A stretch of 64,000 nt of DNA from Diploptera punctata (GCA_030220185.1 JASPKZ010004202.1:3665001-3729000); one strand, 5' to 3'; positions 45,961 through 57,324 are shown, counted from the stretch's first letter. Notes: generated by a model not told the origin, from the letters alone. Numbers and translations are program-made.

Positions 45961-46270
45961 GTCACGAGTGATTTACAAATAATTTATCTAGAGAATTTGG
46001 AATTCAAGAGTGGCATTTGTTAGGACTATTTAACGAATAAAATTAAGCTGTTTACTCACAAATAATTATTAAATATAGTTATTTTAAAATATTTATATAT
46101 TTAATGTAAACGACGATGTATGAAAACAAATGAGAAACGTTTGTTATGTTTCATTTGTTCATCACTGTAACCAGATCATATTATTTATTGCCAATGGATC
46201 GCAATGTTGTACGAATGCACCCTAGTGGAGAAAACATCAAACACATCAAACTGTTTATAACTAACATTAT
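45950..46270 (+). mobile_element. MITE-like repeat, copy 1
   Basis: Similar over about 320 bp to 59345-59692 (aattaagctgtttac, ttaatgtaaacg.cgatg, ccctagtggagaaaa). Starts tcataagtaatg. Noncoding. Confidence 0.65.
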
Positions 46271-46370
46271 AGGTTATTAATTAATTTATGATGTTTTATG
46301 ATGTAAATTATATTTATTTAGTTACCGGAATTTACTTATAAGATTTAGGAATGACATAAATATTTGTTTG

Positions 46371-46376
46371 TTACAG
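46371..46376 (+). promoter_or_regulatory. Splice acceptor
   Basis: ttacag preceded by a T-rich tract; candidate branch point in atgacataaat about 20 bp upstream. Confidence 0.65.
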
Positions 46377-46424
46377 AAATCCGGGCCAGCTGGGAAGAAT
46401 GGTGGACATACGACGGCATTTCAG
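46377..46424 (+). CDS. Exon of a carbonic anhydrase-related protein (CARP10/11-like)
   Basis: A 48-bp candidate exon. Acceptor tatttgtttgttacag ends at 46376; donor gtaagc begins at 46425. In phase 1-1 it encodes I-R-A-S-W-E-E-W-W-T-Y-D-G-I-S with a split Gly expected at the end. This resembles the N-terminal start of the carbonic anhydrase-like domain in insect CARP-A/CA10-type secreted proteins (WEEWWTYDGISG from memory). Such proteins have a carbonic anhydrase fold and usually lack the zinc-binding histidines. Flanking exons are not found in the window, so introns would be very large on both sides. The other frame (KSGPAGKNGGHTTAFQ) is also open. It sits in the least repetitive stretch. 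Identification is by memory. Confidence 0.7.
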
Positions 46425-46430
46425 GTAAGC
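46425..46430 (+). promoter_or_regulatory. Splice donor
   Basis: CAG|gtaagc, close to the consensus donor. Confidence 0.7.
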
Positions 46431-47191
46431 CATCTTACTATAAACAATGTCAAATAATAGGCCTACTATAAATTGTCTAATTACATGAGTGATACATGTT
46501 TTATTCTATTGATGGAGAATATCATTTTTTTTCTCCATAACAACAAGTTAGTCCATAATGAAACTCTGTGCGAATTTATAACTGAGTAAACATTGATTTA
46601 AACTATTACCTTCTTACTAATAATCCATATATAACTTTTATACAAGGTTTATACACATCTCAGTTGAAAATTCTTACTGATAAACACTGTATTAGCTGTT
46701 CAGTGTATAAGAGGTGTACAACTTTACATGGGAATCGTTATACATGCCTCCAGCCTTGTTTAAGGATTGTACAACTAGACAAAATGTCGGACTTCAAGAT
46801 CAACTGATTGTTTTCTTATGATATTGATGAAAGTTTCCTTAAATTTAACCCAAAATGCAACACTTTAACGACTGTTTGATGGATGCACAGGGCATAAATA
46901 ATATTAATAAAGCTCTGGGTAGGAAAATATATATTGTATAATTAAACAACAGATGAAACCCAGTATAAGAGATTTTTATTAGTAAGACTGTTAGTCTTTT
47001 AAAGAAAAGTAATTTTATGATAAGTAGAAACAATTTATGAATTAAAAAGTACTTGTGCACTCTGTAAATTTTCATTTGAAACTCTTAGGCATAATTTTAA
47101 GATAATCATTACGTCTATATAAGTTAGCCGATTTTGAAATGCTGTGTACATGTTACACAGTTGCTTGTTCGGTCCTCAGATAGGTAATAAA
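46431..47191. other. Probable intron, no element recognised
   Basis: About 760 bp with no repeat or ORF recognised; interpreted as intron after the candidate exon. Confidence 0.35.
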
Positions 47192-47506
47192 TAGGGAGAG
47201 AATTTTGAGGTGCGGCACCTTTCCAAAATATAGCTGTTTTCATACCAATATACGTATTTGAAGAATGAAATGAAGTGAAATTAACACAATGTGTTGCACC
47301 TTTTTGCACATTTTCGTGAGATTACTACATTTCGCCCCTTTTCCCTTTTTTTTATACACCTTTTTCGTCCATTCTTCTCTGCGTTTTTAAAAGATAGTTG
47401 AACAGCTTTTTAAAATCTCAATCAGAAGTCAACAATATTAAATAAATATTAAAATATAATTTATATCCCAGAAACAAGGATCAATCAGCAGTGTGAAGTC
47501 AACAAT

Positions 47507-48235
47507 AGTCTTCTTCTTCTTCTTCGGCTTTCCCCCACTTATAGGTTTGCCGTCTTCAGTTTCCATTTATCTCTATCATTCCAATCTCCCTCTTCCAAAT
47601 TCCGATCATCCATTATAGTTCTGACGTAGGTTTTCCATTTCCATCTTGGTCTGCCGCGTTTATTTCTTCCAGGGGGTGACCATTGGTATATATTTTTTGG
47701 CCATCTTTCATTTTCCATTGTTTGTACATGGCCATACCATTTAAGCGTTTGATTTTCAATCCTCTTAACAACAGATGTGGTGACATTCATTTCTCTCCAA
47801 AGGAATTCATTTCTTATTTTATCCTGTCTTGTTCTTTGGAGGCTTCTTCTAAAATAATCAAATTCAACTGTTCTAATTTTGTTCTTTTGTAATTCCGTCA
47901 AAGACCAAGTTTCACTTCCATATGACAAAATATTCTGTATTATGCTCTTATAATTTTTCATTTTAGTTTCCTTTGTAATATTTGTATTCCAAATTATTCC
48001 ATGTAATGTCTTAGTTGCATTTTTTGCCATTGCAATTTTAGTCTGTACATCTCTCTCACAGGTATCTAAACTTGTAATTATTGACCCAAGATATTAAAAA
48101 AATTCACACTTTTTTATTTTCCCTGTTTCAAGTATGAGGTCATCCACATCCTTTCCCAAACACATATATTCTGTTTTCTGTAAATTTATATTCAGTACCC
48201 ATTTTTTATATTCTTCCATTAGTTTATTTATCATA
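47507..48235 (-). mobile_element. LINE-G 3' copy
   Basis: Minus strand frame 48030-47539: MKNYKSIIQNILSYGSETWS, FDYFRRSLQRTRQDKIRNEF, LKWYGHVQTMENERWPK, KRGRPRWKWK, ending LKTANL stop. The upstream part (WVLNINLQKTEYMCLG) continues to about 48235 with a stop near 48098. (GAA)n tail at 47510-47525. A 70-90-bp similar sequence flanks it (47435-47506 and 48238-48325). Confidence 0.85.
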
Positions 48236-48492
48236 TAGTAAATAATAAATATTAAAATGTAATTTATATAAACCACCAGAAATTTATATCCCAGCAACAA
48301 TGACCAATCTGTAGCTGTGAAGTCAAATTTAAATTTCAACTGTGTAGCTGTAACAGTTTAAAATAAGTTCAGTTAATACTGGTGATAATTTAACAGTTTT
48401 CTATCTACCGACTTGTTGTTGGCTGTGTTTTACTAGTCTGAACCACAACTTATTTTTATTAGTATTACAACTGGGTTTTCACAACAATAACA

Positions 48493-48606
48493 TGGCGAAT
48501 GTTAACAAGGATAAGTTGTATGCACTTTCAGAATTTAAAACGCAATTTATCGAAACTGATTGCATCATTCTTCGATGTTCCATCTGCGAAGTAAATATTG
48601 CAATAA
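48493..48606 (+). pseudogene. hAT-type N-terminal remnant
   Basis: MANVNKDKLYALSEFKTQFI then CSICEVNIA and a stop; resembles the zinc-finger start of CGGBP1-like/hAT transposases (C-X2-C followed, in the family, by H-X4-H). The rest is lost. Confidence 0.4.
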
Positions 48607-48830
48607 ACTAAAGAGCTGTGAATTACCTCTTATGGACTCTATAAAGAAGAAAAATTTGGTGCAAAATGATCTGCATGTTATATAAACTGAGTTCATGTAA
48701 CTGGTTTAAATCTTAATTCAATTGTTTCAGCAGCACCTTTTTTTTTTTGCTCCTTTTTTATGTATTTTCAGAACCTTCCCACCCCCCCTCCTTTTACGAC
48801 CAAAACTTGCACCTTAAAATCCATTCCCTG

Positions 48831-49096
48831 TTAATGACAGTCTCTTCATTTAAAACGCTTTTTTGTCCAAATTAGTTTTTTATAATTTTTATAGCACAGT
48901 TCGGCGTAATGTTATATTTTAAGCATTCTTTATCTAAGTATCGAATTATAAGTTATATATGGATTTGTGTAATGTCATTTTGAGGTTAAATAATTATATT
49001 TAATTTTACCTTGACTGATTGCAGAGACAATGCTAATCAATTTCATGGGAAAATCCCCATAACGTATTTATCCCACTATACTTACTTACTTACGAG
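48831..49096. other. Unassigned sequence
   Basis: No supported feature. Confidence 0.3.
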
Positions 49097-49680
49097 AGAT
49101 CAGGGCTTGCTTGGTTTAGGCTAGGGGCATGGAAATTTCAAAAAATTAGCGACGATCACGATATGCGAATATGTCCAATGTGCGGGAACTTTGAAGATGA
49201 GATACATATATTAGGAAAATGTAATGATTTAGAATATTGGAGACGTCAGTTATTACCGAAAAGATTTCTAAAATCAAATCGGGAAAGATTGGCATGCTAC
49301 GAGTTATTGGTAAATCCAGAAAATTGGATAAACCTCGGTAAATTTCTGGACAAAACGCGGAAAATAAGAACAACACTCATCCATGAATAAATATATGTTA
49401 TCAAAATGCAATAACATTAATTCTTAATAATTATATATAAATTAATTAATGTATAATGCTATTGTGTTATTATTTAATTGTAATATTACTGTGTTTTCTT
49501 TATGTAATTGTAATGTTATTGCTTTTTTTGTTGTTTAATTTTCTTTACACTAGTAGCAATTATTACTTTATTGTAACGGACTGTCAACAGCACGTACGGC
49601 TTACTGCCCGTGCGACCCATATTTGTAAATAATATTGTAAATATCTTACTTTTTGTCTAATAAAGTCCTACTACTACTAC
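49097..49680 (+). mobile_element. R1/I-like non-LTR 3' end with zinc finger
   Basis: Plus frame from about 49100: RSGLAWFRLGAWKF, then CPMCGNFEDEIHILGKC (a CCHC finger usual at the end of I/R1-type ORF2), ending at a stop at 49390. A 3' UTR of about 280 bp ends taataaagtcctactactac. 5'-truncated. Confidence 0.75.
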
Positions 49681-49986
49681 TACTTACTTACTCACTGGCA
49701 CTATCGAACCCGTAGGTTCATGGCCGCGCGGACATAAGCTCTCCATACATATATATCCTGAGCTAATGCTTTCCAATCATTCCCTGTATAATCTACTTCC
49801 CTCAAATCATAGTTAATGTTATCCCCCCACCTCATTCTTGGTCTACCAACTGGGTGTTTTCCCTCTGGTTTTCCCACAAGAAGCTTCCATGCACGTCTTT
49901 CATTCCCCATGCGTGCCACATGTCCTGCCTATCGCAGTCTACGAGACTTAACTGTTCTTATTATATCTGGCTTCCTATAAAGACCA
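49681..49986 (-). mobile_element. LINE-A 3' copy
   Basis: Minus strand: ARMGNERRAWKLLVGKPEGK, GRPRMRWGDNINYDL to LRVR stop; tail cttacttactcac joins the ctactact tail of the preceding element. Confidence 0.9.
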
Positions 49987-50232
49987 ATATAAAAATTATA
50001 AAATAAAAATATTATCTACCGTGTAATACACTCTCTTCAATTAATAAAATATTTAAAATATTTTTATTCAATGCCCTAGATTGTCATTTTCGACATTTCT
50101 GGTGTTCTCTCCTGGCATTGGCGCATGGAAGCGGGGTTACAGCTGCCCCGATGATATGATGGGTGATGATGAAGATAGTGGTGCGGAGGATAATCCTTAA
50201 TCCTAAACTTAATCCAAAGTGAATATGAATGA

Positions 50233-50462
50233 TGGTGATTATGATGGCCATATGATGTTCGGGGACCGTTTCGGCAGTAAAGTTTGCTGACATTTATTTG
50301 TCTTAGAAGTGAGGGGAAAAAGAACTTCGCCCAGGAAATTTGTCCTGACCTAGGATCGAACCCGGGATAACTTTCCTGGGTGTTGATTTTTTCGAGAAAT
50401 TTCCTCACCTGTAACATAAATGTCAGAAAGCTTTATGCCCCAAATGTTCCCCGAACATTACA
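50233..50462. mobile_element. Two SINE-3 fragments head to head
   Basis: 50233-50360 is a minus fragment through the B box (gatcgaacccggg); 50361-50462 is a plus fragment (tcctcacctgtaacataaat and onward). The heads meet at about 50360. Confidence 0.7.
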
Positions 50463-51110
50463 TGCCATCATTATCGTCATTAAAATATTCGCCATGTTTA
50501 GTATGAATATGTGCGAATGGTGAGTTTCGTCTTCATGTTGTGTTGTCTCGGAGGAGGCCTTGATATTGAGCTGATCACTCATTCGGGGAGGCCCTCCATG
50601 TCCTTGTTTAAAATCCCTCTTCCGACAGGCCATGCCACTGTAAGGCCAGGATGACGTGTGGTAGGGTAAAAGTTCCTCTAAGTCGAAATATTGAATTACA
50701 TCAATGAAATGGTACATTTTATTTTTACATTGTTAGTCACTTGTCCATTAAAAGTTAAGGTTAGAATTACGTTGTTGTAGAAGTATAAATATAAAACAAA
50801 TGCAAGTTTATAGGTCGCGCAAGGGATTTTGAACAATGTCCTTGACCGTAAATCCAATGGGAGAGCCTATCCAGACTGCTGATCTGTGAATTCCCTGTCT
50901 GCCACTTGAACAAACAAAACAGTTCCTATGTACAGTCCATAGAGAATTATAGTGAGACGCGGATGTGTTGATTTTAGATTTAAACCCGTAGACTTTAATT
51001 ATAATATTTTGTACACTTGCTGCCTCAAGTCTTAAAATTATAGTGCAATCTGAATGTGTATATAGTTAATTACTTAACAGTTGTGATTTTTTTATTTACA
51101 CAATGCCTCC
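50463..51110. other. Unassigned sequence
   Basis: A GC-richer stretch at 50540-50680 (gaggccttgatattgagctg, ggggaggccctccatg) may be repetitive; otherwise nothing recognised. Confidence 0.3.
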
Positions 51111-51375
51111 TAACTAACTAACTCACTGACACTATCGAACCCGTAGGTTCATGGTCGCGCGGACATGAGCTCTCCATATATCCCCATCCTGAGCCAATGT
51201 TTTCCAATCATCCCCTGTATAATCTACTTCCCTCAAATCATAGTTAATGTTATTCTCCCACCTCGTTCTTGGTCTACCAACTGGGCGTTTTCCCTCTGGT
51301 TTTCCTACAAAAACTTCCATGCACGTATTTCATTTCCCATTCGTGCCACATGTCCTGCCCATCGCAGTCTACGAT
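51111..51375 (-). mobile_element. LINE-A 3' copy
   Basis: Minus frame: VGKPEGKRPVGRPRTRWENN, DDWKTLAQDGDIWRAHVRAT to LRVR stop. Tail ctaactaactaactcac (GTTA type). Ends at cgcagtctacga. Confidence 0.88.
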
Positions 51376-52029
51376 AAAGATTACCTATATTCATTAATCT
51401 TTGTAGTGAGATTTTAAAAATGTTTAGCAGTGACTGTATTTGATATTCGCTAGCGAGGGAGTTGCAATGATGTGTGGTCATACTTCCTATTGGCTGAGAC
51501 CTACATCTGGTTAGTACAGGACTCGCATCTAAGATCCCATTACAAATTTCATTGTTCAGGAACTATTGCTAGGGTTATAGTTTGGGTTGTGACAAAGTGA
51601 CCACGTCTGACGACCTTGACATTAGAAGTGTCATGCGTGCGGTGTATCTCCATCCCACAGTCACGGATCGAGTCCTCTGGGAACAACAGCAAACTGCTAT
51701 AACCTCTATACGTGTGTCAACATTCATTATTGTATATAACATTCATTTAAAAAGTTTTAATGAAGTCAATTCCCTATGCTCCATGTTATAGCATATGCTA
51801 TTGCACATCTCTTCTTGCGCAAGCAACGAACCAAATTCCCTTCTCAACACATACTAGGGCATACGATAAATAATGACAACACTACTGTAAATCGGCGATT
51901 CTAGCGGTGGCCATTGTAATCTCGCAGTATGTTGTTGAGTAGTCTTTGTTGTATAAATTTGAAATATTGAAAGTTTCGAAATAGCAATATTTTGTTAATA
52001 CATTCACAGTTTCTCACATTTATTAAATA
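51376..52029. other. Unassigned sequence
   Basis: No supported feature. Confidence 0.3.
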
Positions 52030-52990
52030 CTAGCTAATACCCGGCGCGCGCTGCTATTCCTAAATAAATGTTAATGTGGTTTTACCACCAGCCGTACGCT
52101 ATACTTGCCCGGGAATCTGCTTATCCCGATTTTCTTGTCACCAATGAAAGACTTATTCTTCTTCACTTCCTGGTTTAGGCAAGAGTTGCCTGTTCCGTCT
52201 TCACTAATAGTTCTAACACCATCGATGACGTCCGACATCTCTTCTTCCTCTTGGAAAATAATGGAAGATTTTATTTGGTAATCTACTTTCTTCCATTCTT
52301 TCTACGTGTTCTTTCCACTGTATCTTGTTGTTGAATATATTTTCTATCATGGAGTAGATCTGCATTTCTTCACGGATATCCTCGTTTCTTATCTGGTCCA
52401 TTCTAGTACAGCTTTTACTCTTCTTAAAAATTTTATCTCGGCTGCTTGGATTTTACTTTCTTGTTTGGTAGTGGTAATCCAAGATTCACTCTTATACAAA
52501 AGGACAGGGACAGCCATTGTTTTATAAAATTTTAATTTTGTTTGTTTATGGACTTTATTATTCGATGTTCTATTTATTGTACCACAAATAGATCAATGAA
52601 AGACAAAAATGGTTATTGTGAATTATCCATAGAAGAGTTTGTAGACTTTTGTGAGATATTCAGTTCTGTGTACATTCATTTGGTGTATTTGTTATGGTTT
52701 AGGCAGCGTAAGCCATTTAAGCGTCAAAATAGGGACTTTATTTCACGTTTTTCACCACAAACGGCGATTTTTAGGGATGAAGGGGTTGAATATCAGAAGT
52801 CTCTTATAGCCTATGTCCATTCCGGGAATCTCCTGAACATTTTGCAAAAACAAAACATCAAAATCGGATCAAAGCATAGCATGAAAGTGCTATGATTGCG
52901 TTGAAAGACTTGCCCTCGGGCAGAATTACAATACGAACAAACAAACCAACAAACAAACAATCCAACAAAAATTGATTTTTATATATTAGA
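52030..52990 (-). mobile_element. Helitron, third family member
   Basis: Minus strand: 5' TCTAATATATAAAAATCAAT at 52990, 3' GGGTATTAGCTAG ending at 52030; flanked by A (52029) and T (52991). One module (ggtttaggcagcgtaagcc). A SINE-3-like tail (catagcatgaaagtgctatg to gggcagaatta, about 52866-52930) is embedded. A LINE stub interrupts it. Confidence 0.85.
52153..52593 (-). mobile_element. LINE stub nested in Helitron (H/I-like)
   Basis: Minus: YKTMAVPVLLYKSESWITTT, then IRNEDIREEMQIYSMIENIF, WKEHVERMEESRLP, RGRRDVGR. TSD CAATGAAAGAC at 52142-52152 and 52594-52604, the same site as the LINE-C insertion at 29530. Confidence 0.88.
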
Positions 52991-53029
52991 TTACCGCCTT
53001 AAAAATATGTTCAGTAGAATTTGTATACA

Positions 53030-53340
53030 AGGTGGAATTGGGACGTAATCGATCATCCATCAAATTCACCGGACATGAGCCCTTATGACTATGACATACT
53101 CTCAAAGATCAAAGAACTTCTATGAGACATTCGATTTCAATCAAGAGTTATTCAGAAAGCTATGGATCGATCAGATATCCAGAAATGGTGCTGCAGATGG
53201 AGTGCGTCATCTTGCAAGGATTTAGCAACGTATAGTTGACTTACCAGCGGCCGATTATAAATTAAATAGTAATGCCAAAAATAACCTGAATATATTTTTT
53301 GTGGTGATATAGAAGTGCTGACATTACTTATCGAATACCC
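53030..53340 (+). mobile_element. Mariner C-terminal fragment
   Basis: Reads DVIDHPSNSPDMSPYDYDIL then KIKELL and a stop; SPDxxPxDY carries the third catalytic Asp of mariner transposases. Similar 3' end at 36828. Nonfunctional. Confidence 0.8.
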
Positions 53341-53384
53341 TAGTGTAAAGAATATCATCATCATCGTCCTTTCAAGTATTAGGC

Positions 53385-53660
53385 CCAGTGGCCCGTTACG
53401 GTCTCCCGCATCTTTGGAGACTTGAAAGCAAGTTGATTTCCTACCAGTCGGTTGCTAGCCGAAAAGTAGTAAGTCCAGTGGTGGGGCTGCCACCTAAAGC
53501 CTCTGGACAGGCATGAAGGAGGATTAGCATTTACTCTAATCCTGATGTAACAGTTATACCGCTGTGACTCGGTCCCCAGAGCCTCGTTTTGTTATAAACA
53601 GGTTGCACCACGTGAAGGTGAGGTTGGGATTTAAGTAGGAGAGGTTATTGAATGCACTTC
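53385..53660. repeat. Unclassified repeat segment
   Basis: Shares ggggctgcca..ta.agcctctgg.caggc with 22420-22460. GC-richer than flanks. No ORF. Confidence 0.4.
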
Positions 53661-53756
53661 ACTACAGTATAAAGAATATTAGGCCTATAACTAAAAGAAT
53701 ATTTTCATACGAGAAAAATTAATATTTAATATTCAATAATAGTTTGTATAAGATAT

Positions 53757-54037
53757 GCATCCATCCATAGTAATTCTGCCCGAGGGCAGGTCTTTCACTG
53801 CAATCATAGCATTTTCATGCTATGCTTGCAGATTTACTAGGGATTTCTGGTGTGGTAGCTTCCCGTTGCTTTACACACCGTGAAAGATGATGACGATGAT
53901 AATGATAAGGATGATGATGATGGCCGGATGATTTTCGGAGTCGGTTGGGCCCTAAGCTTCCTGACATTTGTCTTACAGGTGAGGAAAAACCCCGAAAAAA
54001 CCTCACCCAGGAGCCTGTCCCGACCGGGAATCAAACC

Positions 54038-54038
<1 letters not shown>
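53757..54038 (-). mobile_element. SINE-3 copy, head replaced by (TA)n
   Basis: The body and B box (inverse gggttTGATTCCC) are present up to 54038, where (TA)n at 54039-54072 replaces the rest of the tRNA-like head. Confidence 0.85.
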
Positions 54039-54076
<38 letters not shown>

Positions 54077-54084
54077 TGTCTCTT

Positions 54085-54560
54085 TTCTTTTCTTTTTAAT
54101 TATATATGTGCAACAATCAAAAGGATTTTTAAAAACACAAGAAAAGAAACAAAACTAAAATTTTATAAAGCAGTGGCAGTCCCCTTACTATTGTATGGTA
54201 GTGAATTTTGGGTTTTAACTAAAAGAGAGGAGCAGATCATAGAAGCAGCTGAAATGAAATTTCTGAGAAGTGTGGCTGGTTGCAAACTTCTAGATAAGAG
54301 AAGAAGTGAAGATATTAGAAATGAGCTAATTATCTTTAAACTCTTAGATAGAATAAAATAATCTAGAAAAAAACTGTAAAGAACATGTTCAAAGAATGGA
54401 AGATGATCGAATTTCCAAAATTATACTTAAATACAAACCAAAAGGACGCAGGAATGTTGGTAGACCGAAGAAGAGATGGATCCAACTTTTGAATGAGAAT
54501 CTATGAGACCGGAACAAGCCACATGGGCTTAATCCGTGATTGTTGATGATGATGATGATT
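54085..54560 (+). mobile_element. LINE-H 3' copy
   Basis: ETKLKFYKAVAVPLLLYGSE, AAEMKFLRSVAGCKLLDKRR and EDIRNELIIFKLLDRIK, then a stop and frameshift; degraded NVGRPKKRW later. (GAT)n tail at 54544-54559. Confidence 0.85.
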
Positions 54561-54567
54561 CTTTTCT

Positions 54568-54954
54568 CTTGTATTGTATTGTAAGCCTATGTTTTTCCTT
54601 TACAGAGATTTAGGCGCTCTTCCCCCTACAGGAAAGAATTTGAACCATACTAATTTAGTTACACTTGTTTTCGTATAGATTTCATTTTGAGTGGTCGGTG
54701 GTCAGCGTTCCGCGTCATACTGACATCTAGGAAACCAAAGTAGTACTAGGACGGGAAGATTTGGTAAATTTTGCTTAGAGGCCTTTCCATTCAGGCTTAA
54801 GGATTTTTTACGAACCTGAAAATCTTCAGACTCCCGGAGGACTTGCTCCTTGGATTTTTTCGTCCTAAAAAATCCATCGATCCCGGCCGGGTTTGAACCC
54901 GCGACCCTTGGGACCACAGGCAAGGAGCATAACCACTAGTCCATCGCGGCCGAC
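54568..54954 (-). mobile_element. SINE-2 copy 3
   Basis: As at 18954, with the tRNA-like head at the right. The 13-bp TSD ATGATTCTTTTCT (54555-54567 and 54955-54967) overlaps the (GAT)n tail of LINE-H. Confidence 0.92.
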
Positions 54955-54967
54955 ATGATTCTTTTCT

Positions 54968-55299
54968 AAGGAATGAAATATCCCGCAAACCGTACAACGT
55001 CCCTCTTCAAAGGCGAGGTTTGTCATACAGGATGTTTCACAACTGATCGTGGAATGCAGGCTATCGCGGCCGGTAACTATAATGTTAAAAGATTCCGGGC
55101 TATGTGGCCGTGGTCTGTAACTGGTATTTCTTCCACAAGTTTCTCCCTCAACTGCGGAGGACATCTTCAGTGGCGAGTACCTCTAGGTGATGTTACCTTG
55201 TCCTAGACTCGACTGTGAATGAGAGTTGAAAGAGTCAACGCGTTTCAGTAGCCATCATTGTCAAGGCTAAAATGGGAAAACAAAATATCAGTTAATATT
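54968..55299. repeat. Unclassified repeat-like sequence
   Basis: Contains ggctatgtggccgtggtctg...cttccacaagtttctccctc, a motif I recall from a dispersed arthropod repeat of uncertain class. No coding sequence assigned. Confidence 0.3.
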
Positions 55300-55314
55300 C
55301 TGATTACGTGGTTA

Positions 55315-55958
55315 CCTTCTTACTCACTGGCACTATCGAACCCGTGGGTTCATGGGCGCGCTGACATAAGCTCTCAATACATCCCTATCCTGAGCTAATG
55401 ATTTCCAATCATTCTCTGTATAATCTACTTCCCTCAAATTATAGTTAATGTCGTTCTCCCACCTCATTCTTGGTCTACAAACTGGGCGTTTTCCCTCTGG
55501 CTTTCCTACAAGAAGCTTCCATGCACGTCCTTCATTCCACATATGCGAAACATGACCTGCCCATCGCAGTCTACGAGACTTAACTGTTCTTATTATATCT
55601 GGCTTCCTATAAAGACCATGTAGTTCATTGTTATGTAGTTTTCTCCATTCACCTGTCTGTTTATCTCTCTTTGGTCCAAACATTTTTCTAAGAACTTTAT
55701 TCTCAAAAACTCGTAATATCCTTTCCTCCCTTAAAGTAAGAGTCCATGTTTCGCATCCATATAATATAACTTGTAGAATAATAGTTTAACGTTTTTTGAA
55801 AGGAGTTGGGACATCAAGAGTCTCTGCAATGCATAATAGCACACATTTCCAGGATTGAGTCTATGTTTAATTTCTTTGTGCATCTCATTCCTATTTGTGA
55901 TTATTGTTCCTGGGTATTTGAATTCAGCCACTTCAAAATTTCTCTCATTTGTCATTAG
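55315..55958 (-). mobile_element. LINE-A copy with 15-bp TSD
   Basis: Minus: MFGPKRDKQTGEWRKLHNNE, RLRWAGHVSHMWNEGRAWKL and RPRMRWENDINYNL to PRVR stop (one frame, 116 codons); the upstream part is shifted by a deletion near 55785. TSD CTGATTACGTGGTTA at 55300-55314 and 55959-55973. Confidence 0.93.
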
Positions 55959-55973
55959 CTGATTACGTGGTTA

Positions 55974-56880
55974 ATAATTTTAAATTAATTGACATAATCA
56001 ACCTAATCCTCTTCTATTTTAATTAAACAAAAATGGCGCTAACTGGAATAGGTCCCTTGTCATTATTCATAATTTTATATTTGTTTTTATAAATTTCTAA
56101 ACTCTCAAGGACGTCAAGGAATTTAAAATCTCGTCAGTCTGAGATTTCTTTTATCAATAACTGGAATCATTTGTAATTTAAATATTTTTGATCGTGAATC
56201 ATGAATTATGGACATGGAAAGCAGGATTTATATAGACATATGCATTACTTCTAGTTGGCTGTTTTATACTGTATTTCAAAAAAATGAACTCTTAGCTTTT
56301 TATATTACATTGTTGCCATCTCTTTCCATCTCGTAGTTGAACCGTCGCCTTGGGTGTCGTTATTGTCGCCGCGCCCATGGCATGGTGTCAACCGAGCGTA
56401 AACTACGCGCTAAATAACTGACTGTCGCCTTCAGACTTTTAACGTTTTCGTCGGTCGTATGATGTTCTTTTCCTATTTCCCTCCTCTTCTTCTCTCTCTC
56501 TTTGGTTAAAGGATGCTCCCCTTACGCCGACCTTTGTTACCTCAATTCACTGAATAGAAAACCCTACTTTCTCTTTGCTTACATTACCGATTCCACTAAT
56601 GGATTAAACCTATCTATCTCATAAAATATTGTTTTTTAAGTCCAAGAGTCCAACGTTTGTTCTTTTAATTGCTTTACAAGTTAACCAACCGTTATTTCTG
56701 TCTAGACCTGTGTTACCAACTGCTGAAAAGCAGATCTTTCATTGAAGGATCGTTGAAATAATTGCTACTAAGTAATAATAACAGTGAAAGGTGTCGTTTT
56801 CAGTGCGGTCCGCCACATTCAAATAACTGACATGAGAAAGTAGAGTTTTTCAAATTTCAGGGTTAAGTAAGATTCGCCCT
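55974..56880. other. Unassigned sequence
   Basis: About 900 bp with no recognised element. A GC-richer segment at 56340-56430 (gtcgccgcgcccatggcatg) has no identified product. Confidence 0.3.
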
Positions 56881-56894
56881 CGATTCTCCTAGTC

Positions 56895-57320
56895 TTCTTT
56901 TTCTTCTTCACCTCATGGGCTACGCAAATTACCTGTTTCACCTCACAGTTGGTCCATCTTTTCACTGCCCTTCCTACATTCCTGGAACCTCTTGGCCTGT
57001 AGTTAAATACTTATTTTGCTAATCTTGTTAAATTCATTCTTTCTACATGTCTAAACCATTTTTCTCTATATTCTTTCATTTTATCATTATCATCAGCATC
57101 GTCATGGTAGGCGTCGGCCTGTTCCGCTCTCAGAATTCATCTTCCCATCCTTTTGTATGACGGCCCACATCTCTATAACCTTGAGATTGGTATAAAAATG
57201 CTTGTTTTGTTAGCTTAGAAGAGTCCATTCTTAAAATATGTTCATGCCAATTTTGTTTATAGTTTTGTATTTTTTCATTTAGATTAAAAATTTTGAGTTC
57301 TTGCCTAATTTTTCACTAGG
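56895..57320 (-). mobile_element. Two minus LINE stubs, LINE-J and an H/I type
   Basis: 56895-57075 matches LINE-J 3' sequence (cctcatgggctacgcaaatt). 57076-57320 begins with an atcattatcatcagcatcg tail and gttccgctctcagaattcat; it appears joined to or inserted in LINE-J. Confidence 0.6.
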
Positions 57321-57324
57321 AAGA

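Larger units (their letters stand above)
47192..48830 (+). mobile_element. hAT-like relic
   Basis: Left TAGGGAGAGAATTTTGAGGT and, inverted from the right, CAGGGAATGGATTTTAAGGT match as hAT-style TIRs. Flanking 8-mers gtaataaa and ttaatgac agree at five of eight. A short ORF start at 48493 fits a hAT family. LINE-G is nested inside. Confidence 0.6.

Noticed and set aside
46377..46424. Collagen-like reading KSGPAGKNGGHTTAFQ of the same exon
   Set aside because: Open, but without a Gly-X-Y repeat; the WEEWWTYDGIS frame fits a known conserved start better.
50076..50417. Minus ORFs rich in His
   Set aside because: Product of the (GAT/ATG)n block and SINE-3 fragments.
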